Part shown: piece by piece, positions 22,234-26,845 of the stretch | Layout: every line of letters begins with the position of its first letter | Numbering within the stretch: position 1 is the stretch's first letter | NCBI GenBank assembly: GCA_934747805.1 | Contig: CAKVHC010000013.1 | Location: 1 to 26,845, forward strand | DNA from: an uncultured Clostridia bacterium | GTDB taxonomy: Bacteria; Bacillota; Clostridia; Christensenellales; UBA1242 | Length of the DNA stretch: 26,845 nt | Direction: 5' to 3' | Notes under the pieces: generated by a model | Database searches by the model: none | The model's input: only the letters and a program-made list of their open reading frames with translations | What the model was told of the DNA's origin: nothing | Made by a program: the position numbers and the translations under genes

Positions 22234-22351
22234 GAAAGCAGAAGACTCCACTTCTCACCCCAGAGCAATTGCGTGACGGCGGTAAAAATTCGTTATAGAA
22301 ATATAACTTCTTTCGTTTTTAGTGGGTCTTCTTGTAAGTCCCACTTTTTTT
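22234..22351 (+). ncRNA. L20-type ribosomal-protein leader (attenuator) of infC-rpmI-rplT
   Basis: Bases 22240-22252 (AGAAGACTCCACT) can pair with 22321-22332 (AGTGGGTCTTCT), which also forms the left arm of the terminator (AGTGGG with CCCACT at 22340-22345, followed by seven T). The two folds exclude each other, as in the Firmicutes L20 leader, where excess ribosomal protein L20 favours termination. Placement directly before infC and the gene order agree. The intervening 22253-22320 should hold the L20-binding region; I have not modelled it. Confidence 0.8.
22321..22351 (+). terminator. Attenuator hairpin of the L20-type leader
   Basis: AGTGGG, T-T mismatch, CTT, loop CTTGT, AAG, CCCACT (to 22345), then T to 22351. 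Confidence 0.88.
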
Positions 22352-22362
22352 GGAGGTATGTT

Positions 22363-22875
22363 ATAAAAGAGCAGGCTATTAATCACGAGATTGCTGGCAT
22401 TCAAGTGCGTCTAGTAGGTGCACAAGGTGAGCAACTCGGCATCGTTTCTGCCGAAGAAGCAAACAGATTGGCAGAACAAGCAGGTGTTGACTTGGTAATG
22501 ATCGCACCAACGGCTACACCACCAGTTTGCAAGATTATGGACTATAATAAGTTCAAATTTGAGCAAGCAAAGAAACTCAAAGACCAACGCAAAAATCAAA
22601 AAATTGTTAAGGTCAAAGAGATGAGTTTGTCAATGACTATTGACACACACGATTTGGAAACAAAGGCAAACAATGTAAAGAAATTTCTTGCCGAAGGCGA
22701 TAAGGTAAAAGTGTCTATTCGTATGCGTGGTAGACAACAAGCCCGCCCAGAACGAGGAGTTGCAGTCTGTCAGCAGTTCGCCGAATTGGTCAAAGAATAC
22801 GGGACAATAGAAAAAGCACCGTCTGTAATGGATAGGAATATCATTATGTTCATTGCACCGATTGCTAAAAAGTAA
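22363..22875 (+). CDS. infC: Translation initiation factor IF-3, probable AUA start
   Basis: 170 aa from ATA 22363, the normal IF3 length. The N-terminus is the family's KEQAINHEIAGIQVRLVGAQ. PTATPPVCKIMDYNKFKFEQ (~47-66) is diagnostic, and the C-terminal domain has VKEMSLSMTIDTHDL (~82-96) and VSIRMRGRQQARPERG. The ribosome site GGAGG (22352-22356) lies 6 nt before the ATA. The only nearby ATG (22358) is 1 nt from it, in another frame, and stops after two codons. An in-frame GTG at 22273 lies inside the leader hairpins. AUU/AUA/AUC starts are known for infC elsewhere and let IF3 repress its own translation. rpmI follows. Confidence 0.93.
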   Translation: MKEQAINHEIAGIQVRLVGAQGEQLGIVSAEEANRLAEQAGVDLVMIAPTATPPVCKIMDYNKFKFEQAKKLKDQRKNQKIVKVKEMSLSMTIDTHDLETKANNVKKFLAEGDKVKVSIRMRGRQQARPERGVAVCQQFAELVKEYGTIEKAPSVMDRNIIMFIAPIAKK

Positions 22876-22890
22876 GGAGAGGAAAGAATT

Positions 22891-23085
22891 ATGCCAAAAA
22901 TGAAAACTAGACAGGCCGTTGCAAAGAGATTTTCTATCAACTCTAACGGCACAATCAAACACGCAAAAATGAACAAAAACCACAAACTAGATAAGAAGTC
23001 GAGAGCTAGAAAGAGAAATCTTCGTCGTACAGGTTATGTTTCTAAACAAGAAACTCGCACTGTAAAGACAATGTTGGTTAAATAA
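22891..23085 (+). CDS. rpmI: 50S ribosomal protein L35
   Basis: 64 aa, full length. It starts MPKMKTRQAVAKRFSINSNG, the typical L35 opening, and continues with KNHKLDKKSRARKRNLRRTG, very basic. AAGGAGAGG lies ahead of ATG 22891. It sits between infC and rplT in the canonical order and shares the leader control. Confidence 0.97.
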   Translation: MPKMKTRQAVAKRFSINSNGTIKHAKMNKNHKLDKKSRARKRNLRRTGYVSKQETRTVKTMLVK

Positions 23086-23095
23086 GAGGTGAATT

Positions 23096-23440
23096 ATGAG
23101 AATTAAGAGAAGTGTTAATGCATTAAAGAAACGTAGAAAGATCCTACGTGAAGCTAAAGGTTATCGTGGTTCAAAGAGCACTTTGTATCGCCCAGCTCGC
23201 CAACAAGTTATGAAGTCTGGCAACTACGCTTACGTTGGACGTAAGGCAGTTAAGCGTGACGAGAGAGCACTTTGGATTGTTCGTATCAACGCTGCTTGCA
23301 GACTCAACGACACTACATACAGCCGTTTGATTGCTGGCTTGAAAAAGAACAATATCGAGCTCAACCGTAAAGTTTTGGCTGATATGGCTACTAACGACCC
23401 AGCAGCTTTCGCTAGCATCTGCGAAAAGGCTAAGGCTTAG
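23096..23440 (+). CDS. rplT: 50S ribosomal protein L20
   Basis: 114 aa (usual ~117). It starts MRIKRSVNALKKRRKILREA, then GYRGSKSTLYRPARQQVMKS, the RNA-binding N-terminal extension. The globular part includes RDERALWIVRINAACRLNDT and YSRLIAGLKKNNIELNRKVL. GAGGTG precedes ATG 23096. L20 assembles early on 23S rRNA and in Firmicutes represses this operon through the leader at 22234-22351. A strong terminator follows. Confidence 0.97.
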   Translation: MRIKRSVNALKKRRKILREAKGYRGSKSTLYRPARQQVMKSGNYAYVGRKAVKRDERALWIVRINAACRLNDTTYSRLIAGLKKNNIELNRKVLADMATNDPAAFASICEKAKA

Positions 23441-23448
23441 TCAAACTG

Positions 23449-23475
23449 AACTCACTCATTTGAGTGAGTTTTTTT
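23449..23475 (+). terminator. Terminator of the infC-rpmI-rplT operon
   Basis: AACTCACTC (23449-23457), loop ATTT, GAGTGAGTT (23462-23470), T run to 23475. Perfect 9-bp stem. Confidence 0.95.
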
Positions 23476-23534
23476 GTTTAGAGTCTGAAGACTTGCTATT
23501 ATCGGCATTTTTCGATATATTTTTTATTTTTCTC

Positions 23535-23563
23535 TTGACTATTTTTTCTTTATGTGGTATTAA
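23535..23563 (+). promoter_or_regulatory. Promoter of the three-gene unknown cassette
   Basis: TTGACT (23535-23540), 17-base spacer, TATTAA (23558-23563); start near 23570, about 25 nt before the first ATG. Confidence 0.6.
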
Positions 23564-23594
23564 TTAATATAAGGATAAGGTATTAGTAGAAGAA

Positions 23595-23897
23595 ATGGCT
23601 GAGTATGAGGTAAAAGGCGTAGTATTAGATGTCACACCAGATGAAGTCATTTATGATTATTTTGTATATAAGAATAAACGAATTGCCGTTCTAAGAAATG
23701 AACAATTTGACGAGTTTCTGCCAGAAAACACTGACGGTGAATCTGATGAGCATCAGAAATTGATAATGCTTGGCGAGATTTTTTCAATGAATGACTCAGA
23801 TTATATACTCCCACTTGACAAAGACGAATATAACGAAGCATTGCAATATTATTTGTCGTTAAAGAAATGTTTCTTAAAGGTGGTCGACGATGAGTAA
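23595..23897 (+). CDS. Unknown acidic protein, first gene of cassette (100 aa)
   Basis: No family recognised. It is a soluble, acidic 100-residue protein with no signal peptide or membrane helix. The beginning (YEVKGVVLDVTPDEVIYDYF) and KNKRIAVLRNEQFDEFLPEN suggest a small mixed alpha/beta fold. The C-terminal half is helical, with DKDEYNEALQYYLSLKKC near residues 76-93. The ribosome site before ATG 23595 is weak (AGAAG). Its end overlaps the next gene by 8 bases (23890-23897), so the two are translationally coupled and probably interact functionally. It follows the rplT terminator and has its own promoter. Confidence 0.72.
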   Translation: MAEYEVKGVVLDVTPDEVIYDYFVYKNKRIAVLRNEQFDEFLPENTDGESDEHQKLIMLGEIFSMNDSDYILPLDKDEYNEALQYYLSLKKCFLKVVDDE

Positions 23898-24345
23898 TAA
23901 AGAACAGGTCGATAAAGAACAGATTAATAAAGAAGCAGAAAATAACGAATTGCTTAAGAAGATTAACACTCTTAAAGAAATTGCTGTAGCGATAGATATG
24001 TTGAAAGAACAATTCATTGACAACGTGAGCTATCAAAGGATATCTGCTGGCATTGATGCTTTAGTTTATGGTTACGAACATTCATTGGAGTTTCAAAACA
24101 AAAGACAATTGCACGTTGATGATGAATCGATAAAAGAGATTGCCGACATGGCAAAGACCGTTCGTATTGATTCTAGAGATATTGTGGTGAAGAAAGGAAT
24201 AAATGTTGAGATTGAATATTTAATGAAGTTTTTAGATTTTTCTAAAGACATAGCCACTCCAGAAAAGGCCTCCATCGCTTTGGCGAAGTTGGTAGCAAAT
24301 CAATCATTAGTTAACAAAAAAATAGAACATATATATGAAAAATAA
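23890..24345 (+). CDS. Unknown helical protein, second gene of cassette (151 aa)
   Basis: No family recognised. 151 residues, predicted almost all alpha-helical and soluble. A charged N-terminal stretch (EQVDKEQINKEAENNELLKK, residues ~5-24) looks like a coiled-coil start. Then KEIAVAIDMLKEQFIDNV and a KASIALAKLVANQSLVNKK region near the C-terminus follow. ATG 23890 lies inside the end of the previous gene. The next gene starts 14 nt after its stop. Its few Arg codons are mostly AGA/AGG. Function unknown. Confidence 0.72.
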   Translation: MSNKEQVDKEQINKEAENNELLKKINTLKEIAVAIDMLKEQFIDNVSYQRISAGIDALVYGYEHSLEFQNKRQLHVDDESIKEIADMAKTVRIDSRDIVVKKGINVEIEYLMKFLDFSKDIATPEKASIALAKLVANQSLVNKKIEHIYEK

Positions 24346-24359
24346 AAGGAGAAAAAATT

Positions 24360-24815
24360 ATGGGACTATTTGGAATTAAATCTAAAAAGGAAAAAGCTGC
24401 AGAAGCAGCTAAAAAGGCAAGAGATGCTGAAGATCAGAAATGGCTTGATAGAATCAATAAAGCAGATAAGAATGAGATTATGGATTTGTGGATGCAACAT
24501 AAGTATCGTGGTGGTTTAGAAGCGAGCCCTAAGGTTATTAGAAGATTGAGAGAAAGACACGACGTAATTGCAAGAGAGGACGTAGACAAATTCTTTGCAG
24601 ATGAAGCGGCTAAGAAACGTGACAAAAGAATAAGCGACTTAGAAGCCAAACGTGATGGATTAGAAGGTCCTAGAGGTTGGGCAAAGACTACAGCACATAG
24701 TGCTGGAACTCGTGTTTCAGCTGGTGATGTCGAAGAATGGGTTGATGAACTAGACCGCACAAAGAAAGAACTTTCAAGATTAAAGACTGAAAAATACGGC
24801 AGAACTAAGAAATAA
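24360..24815 (+). CDS. Unknown Lys/Arg/Glu-rich coiled-coil protein, third gene of cassette (151 aa)
   Basis: No family recognised. 151 residues, more than a third charged. The N-terminus MGLFGIKSKKEKAAEAAKKA is short and amphipathic and could sit at a membrane surface; it precedes a helix to ~40. A central LWMQHKYRGGLEASPKVIRR segment follows, then a second coiled coil (~85-101 and ~120-145) interrupted by a GPRGWAKTTAHSAGTRVSAG loop. AAAGGAG precedes ATG 24360. Eleven of 16 Arg codons are AGA, against about 2 of 23 AGA/AGG in the first ABC gene of this window, suggesting a different origin or expression class. A terminator follows. Confidence 0.75.
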   Translation: MGLFGIKSKKEKAAEAAKKARDAEDQKWLDRINKADKNEIMDLWMQHKYRGGLEASPKVIRRLRERHDVIAREDVDKFFADEAAKKRDKRISDLEAKRDGLEGPRGWAKTTAHSAGTRVSAGDVEEWVDELDRTKKELSRLKTEKYGRTKK

Positions 24816-24828
24816 AATATATACATTA

Positions 24829-24864
24829 AAACACCGAAAAATGCAAATTAGTCGGTGTTTTTTT
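24829..24864 (+). terminator. Terminator of the three-gene cassette
   Basis: AAACACCGA (24829-24837), 14-base loop, TCGGTGTTT (24852-24860), T to 24864. Confidence 0.88.
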
Positions 24865-24882
24865 GTTTTGTGGCGAAATTAT

Positions 24883-24911
24883 TTGACATAAGTTTAAAAT
24901 TATTAGATAAT
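24883..24911 (+). promoter_or_regulatory. Promoter of the 24935 membrane protein gene
   Basis: TTGACA (24883-24888), 17-base spacer, GATAAT (24906-24911). A short leader carries AAGGGGAG. Confidence 0.8.
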
Positions 24912-24934
24912 ATACATAATTAAAAGGGGAGTTT

Positions 24935-25609
24935 ATGAAAAATATTAAAAAAGGGCTTACGCTTGCATCTATCATTGCCATCTGTGGTGCAGTTGCATTG
25001 TTGATTGGTGCAATCTTTGGTCTTAAAGTGTTTAGCGGTTATTGGCTAAGCTTATTGTTAACGTTCGGCACAGTTGCACTTGCCAGTGGTTTTGCTATCA
25101 ATTCGGTCAACTATATCAAGGTTAAGCGTGTGGTTTCAATCATCTGCTTGTCGTTGCTTGGCTTCTTGACAGTGTGCGCACTCGTCATTTTCTGGGCGAA
25201 AGTCCCAGTAGGCAACTGGTTCAGCAAGGCGACTTGCATTTTGGCTTTGGCAACGGTGTTCTTCAACATTATCATGAGCCTATACATTCAACTTGGCAAT
25301 AAGCAAAAATCACTTCAAATCATCACTTACATTTTAGTTGCTGCGATTGATATTTTCCTGACTGTCATCATTATGGGCATCAATTTGTTCAAATATAATG
25401 GTGTTTGGCAATCTTTCGGCGTGGCTTGTTTGGTCGTTCTTGCTCTGCTTTGCACTTTGGCAGTACTCGGCAAGAAAAACTATACTCAAGTCGATGCTGA
25501 GATGAACGCAATGGGCGACGAGTATATCAAAGTTCGTAAGAGTGAATACAATGAACTCAGAGCTCGTGTTGCAGAACTAGAAAACCAACTCAAACAATAC
25601 AAAAAATAG
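24935..25609 (+). CDS. Six-helix membrane protein with C-terminal coiled coil (224 aa)
   Basis: No family recognised. About six membrane helices (roughly 8-30, 36-57, 64-87, 98-118, 129-150, 157-178) in two groups. A cytoplasmic tail (~180-224) follows, ending in a short coiled coil, KSEYNELRARVAELENQLKQ, with leucine heptads that should oligomerise. AAGGGGAG lies 5-6 nt upstream of ATG 24935. It is a single-gene unit with its own promoter, and its terminator overlaps the stop codon. Composition is like the housekeeping genes, unlike the preceding cassette. Confidence 0.82.
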   Translation: MKNIKKGLTLASIIAICGAVALLIGAIFGLKVFSGYWLSLLLTFGTVALASGFAINSVNYIKVKRVVSIICLSLLGFLTVCALVIFWAKVPVGNWFSKATCILALATVFFNIIMSLYIQLGNKQKSLQIITYILVAAIDIFLTVIIMGINLFKYNGVWQSFGVACLVVLALLCTLAVLGKKNYTQVDAEMNAMGDEYIKVRKSEYNELRARVAELENQLKQYKK

Positions 25610-25626
25610 CCAACGGCTATTTTTTT
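25605..25626 (+). terminator. Terminator overlapping the stop codon of the membrane protein gene
   Basis: AATAGCC (25605-25611), 3-base loop AAC, GGCTATT (25615-25621), T to 25626. The stop TAG (25607-25609) is in the left arm. Confidence 0.85.
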
Positions 25627-25653
25627 GCTTGCCTTAAATTTCCAATTTCACTA

Positions 25654-25681
25654 TTGACAACTTGAGTTTTGGTGTTATAAT
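25654..25681 (+). promoter_or_regulatory. Strong orphan promoter of a candidate small RNA
   Basis: TTGACA (25654-25659), 16-base spacer, perfect TATAAT (25676-25681). No ORF follows before the terminator. Confidence 0.85.
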
Positions 25682-25687
25682 AAAACT

Positions 25688-25781
25688 GTCATTCGGGTTA
25701 GGGGATTAAATAACTAGATGATAGTGTAATTAAAATAGGGATTTTATTACAAAACAAAATTGGAGCGTTTGCTCCTTTTTT
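25688..25781 (+). ncRNA. Candidate small RNA (~94 nt) of unknown function
   Basis: A consensus promoter (25654-25681) and an intrinsic terminator (25762-25781) bracket about 94 nt with no usable ORF; the only ATG (25718) stops after three codons and has no well-spaced ribosome site. The 5' part can fold: 25685-25692 (ACTGTCAT) pairs with 25718-25725 (ATGATAGT) with one G-U, exposing a G-rich loop (CGGGTTAGGGG). The next gene has its own promoter further on. I do not recognise a known family (not SRP RNA, tmRNA or 6S). Boundaries are predicted. Confidence 0.6.
25762..25781 (+). terminator. Terminator of the candidate small RNA
   Basis: GGAGC (25762-25766), loop GTTT, GCTCC (25771-25775), six T to 25781. 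Confidence 0.9.
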
Positions 25782-25793
25782 GTTGCTCATTAT

Positions 25794-25822
25794 TTGACAC
25801 ATATTGGCACAAAAGTTATAAT
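25794..25822 (+). promoter_or_regulatory. Promoter of the SpoU methyltransferase gene (leaderless)
   Basis: TTGACA (25794-25799), 17-base spacer, perfect TATAAT (25817-25822). The +1 expected 7 nt after the -10 box is 25829, the A of the start codon. Confidence 0.85.
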
Positions 25823-25828
25823 TAAATC

Positions 25829-26587
25829 ATGGAAAAAATTACATCAACAACCAATCAATATGTGAAATTGGCACGCTCATTAAAAAATAAAAAAGAGCGT
25901 GATTTAACCAAAAAATTCGTAATTGAAGGCAAGAAACTTTTGGTCGAAGCCATGAAAGAAAACGTCAAAATTGACTATGGTTTAGTTGATGAAACTAAAG
26001 CAGATTTGATGCAATTTTGCGAACAAAATTCCATCAAATATTTTGCCGTTGACAGCAAAATTTTACCCAGTTTGAGTGACACACAGTCACCACAAGGTAT
26101 TGTATGTGTTTGCTATCAAAATACACAAGATTTTGCGTTGTCAACTGGCAATAGCATAATCTTAGACCGCATCCAAGACCCTGGTAATTTGGGTGCAATT
26201 TTGCGCAGTGCGGCAGCGTTTGGTTTCAACGATATTTATCTTATAGACTGCGTTGACGCATACAGTGAAAAAGTGGTTCGCTCATCAATGGGCAATATGT
26301 TCAAACTCTCGCTTCACAAGGCAACGAGTGAACAACTCAAAAATGCGAAAAGTAAGTTCAATTCCAAGTTTTTGGTTGCGGATATGTTTGGCGAAAAATT
26401 ATCGCATAATTGTTTGCCAAAAGGCAAGTTTGCGGTTATAATAGGAAACGAAGGCAGTGGCGTAAGTGACGATATGATGTCGCTCGCCGACCAGACCATT
26501 TCCATACCTATGCAAAACGGTGTGGAGAGTTTGAACGCTAGTGTTAGCGCTAGCATTATTATGTATTTTTTAACACAAGGAGAATAG
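25829..26587 (+). CDS. SpoU/TrmH-family RNA 2'-O-ribose methyltransferase
   Basis: 252 aa, normal for the RlmB/YsgA-type members that methylate the 2'-OH of rRNA or tRNA nucleotides with SAM. An N-terminal substrate-binding domain (KFVIEGKKLLVEAM, residues ~31-44) precedes the knotted catalytic domain: motif 1 DRIQDPGNLGAILRSAAAFG (~114-133; the motif's Asn is Asp here), motif 2 VIIGNEGSGVSD (~207-218), motif 3 SIPMQNGVESLNASVSASI (~227-245). The rRNA or tRNA target cannot be told. No Shine-Dalgarno sequence precedes ATG 25829; the promoter places +1 on the start codon. yebC follows 3 nt after the stop, so the two are cotranscribed. Confidence 0.92.
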   Translation: MEKITSTTNQYVKLARSLKNKKERDLTKKFVIEGKKLLVEAMKENVKIDYGLVDETKADLMQFCEQNSIKYFAVDSKILPSLSDTQSPQGIVCVCYQNTQDFALSTGNSIILDRIQDPGNLGAILRSAAAFGFNDIYLIDCVDAYSEKVVRSSMGNMFKLSLHKATSEQLKNAKSKFNSKFLVADMFGEKLSHNCLPKGKFAVIIGNEGSGVSDDMMSLADQTISIPMQNGVESLNASVSASIIMYFLTQGE

Positions 26588-26590
26588 TAT

Positions 26591-26845
26591 ATGTCAGGAC
26601 ATAGCAAATGGCACAATATACTTGCGACCAAGACAAAAACAGATGCACAAAGGTCGCAGATTTTTACGAAGATTAGCCGTGAAATCACGGTGGCAGTTAA
26701 GGAAGGTGGTGCAGACGTCAATTCCAACACACGTCTAAAAGTGGCAATAGCCAAAGCACGTGACAACAATATGCCTAATGATAAAATCAACAGCATTATC
26801 AAACGTAACTCCGAAGCAGTCGACTACGTGGAGTCAACCTATGAG
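26591..26845 (+). CDS. yebC: YebC/PmpR-family protein (partial, 3' end outside window)
   Basis: The first 85 codons are present (complete proteins ~240 aa). The opening MSGHSKWHNI is the YebC/PmpR/TACO1 signature (usually MSGHSKWANI), followed by RSQIFTKISREITVAVKEGG (residues ~22-41) and NTRLKVAIAKARDNNMPNDK (~46-65). The family acts as DNA-binding regulator or translational activator that relieves ribosome stalling at proline runs; which applies here is unknown. AAGGAG lies 9-10 nt before ATG 26591, overlapping the methyltransferase end. The gene is cut by the window edge. Confidence 0.95.
   Translation, partial: MSGHSKWHNILATKTKTDAQRSQIFTKISREITVAVKEGGADVNSNTRLKVAIAKARDNNMPNDKINSIIKRNSEAVDYVESTYE

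Noticed and set aside
22273..22362. GTG 22273 as start of infC
   Set aside because: The extra 30 residues are encoded by the leader hairpins and do not resemble IF3.
26314..26802. 162-codon minus-strand ORF across spoU and yebC
   Set aside because: Antisense to two well-recognised conserved genes; no ribosome site or family signature.

Overview
The window looks like chromosome of an AT-rich, low-GC Gram-positive bacterium, most likely an uncultured member of the Clostridia. This is inferred from a threonyl T-box leader, an L20-type infC leader, a YtxC-like gene next to thrS, a Clostridia-style MarR/ABC exporter cassette, meso-diaminopimelate dehydrogenase, and frequent U-tract hairpin terminators. 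I cannot name a genus. Most of the window is housekeeping DNA, almost all on the + strand. I see no phage, IS element or CRISPR array.

Layout. 1-551 (minus): 5' part of a substrate-binding lipoprotein gene, with a foldback-like inverted repeat at the window edge. 662-4763: operon of two small membrane proteins, valS, ruvX and a DUF1292 gene, closed by a terminator. 4764-9126: a repeat/operator array, then marR and two ABC half-transporters forming a heterodimeric exporter. 9199-9336: a 45-residue membrane peptide. 9438-12551: flotillin-like floA, a membrane-anchored partner, dapB and ddh. 12605-16835: GtrA flippase, GT2 glycosyltransferase and YfhO-type protein, a three-component cell-surface glycosylation operon. 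16924-18453: lysS. 18600-19225: a secreted orphan protein, with a probable 38-residue gene converging on the same terminator from the other strand. 19455-22180: ytxC-like gene, threonine T-box and thrS without a TGS domain. 22234-23475: L20-type leader, infC with a probable AUA start, rpmI and rplT. 23595-24864: three unrecognised genes, the third of which is strikingly AGA-rich. 24935-25627: a membrane protein. 25688-25781: an orphan promoter-to-terminator unit without an ORF, a candidate small RNA. 25829-26845: an rRNA 2'-O-methyltransferase and the 5' part of yebC.

How the parts work together. Translation dominates: valS, lysS, thrS, infC, rpmI, rplT, a SpoU methyltransferase and yebC, with two classical attenuators (T-box and L20 leader). 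Envelope functions come second: the DapB product is the Ddh substrate, giving a short route to meso-DAP and lysine, and the glycosylation operon probably decorates teichoic or other surface polymers.

The most interesting non-textbook signals are: (i) several genes whose start codon sits 6-10 nt after a good -10 box with no Shine-Dalgarno sequence, suggesting leaderless mRNAs; (ii) a duplicated 36-bp near-palindromic operator/promoter upstream of marR; (iii) the AUA start of infC; (iv) the orphan small-RNA unit; (v) the minus-strand micro-gene; (vi) the three-gene unknown cassette. All family calls come from reading motifs; no searches were run.
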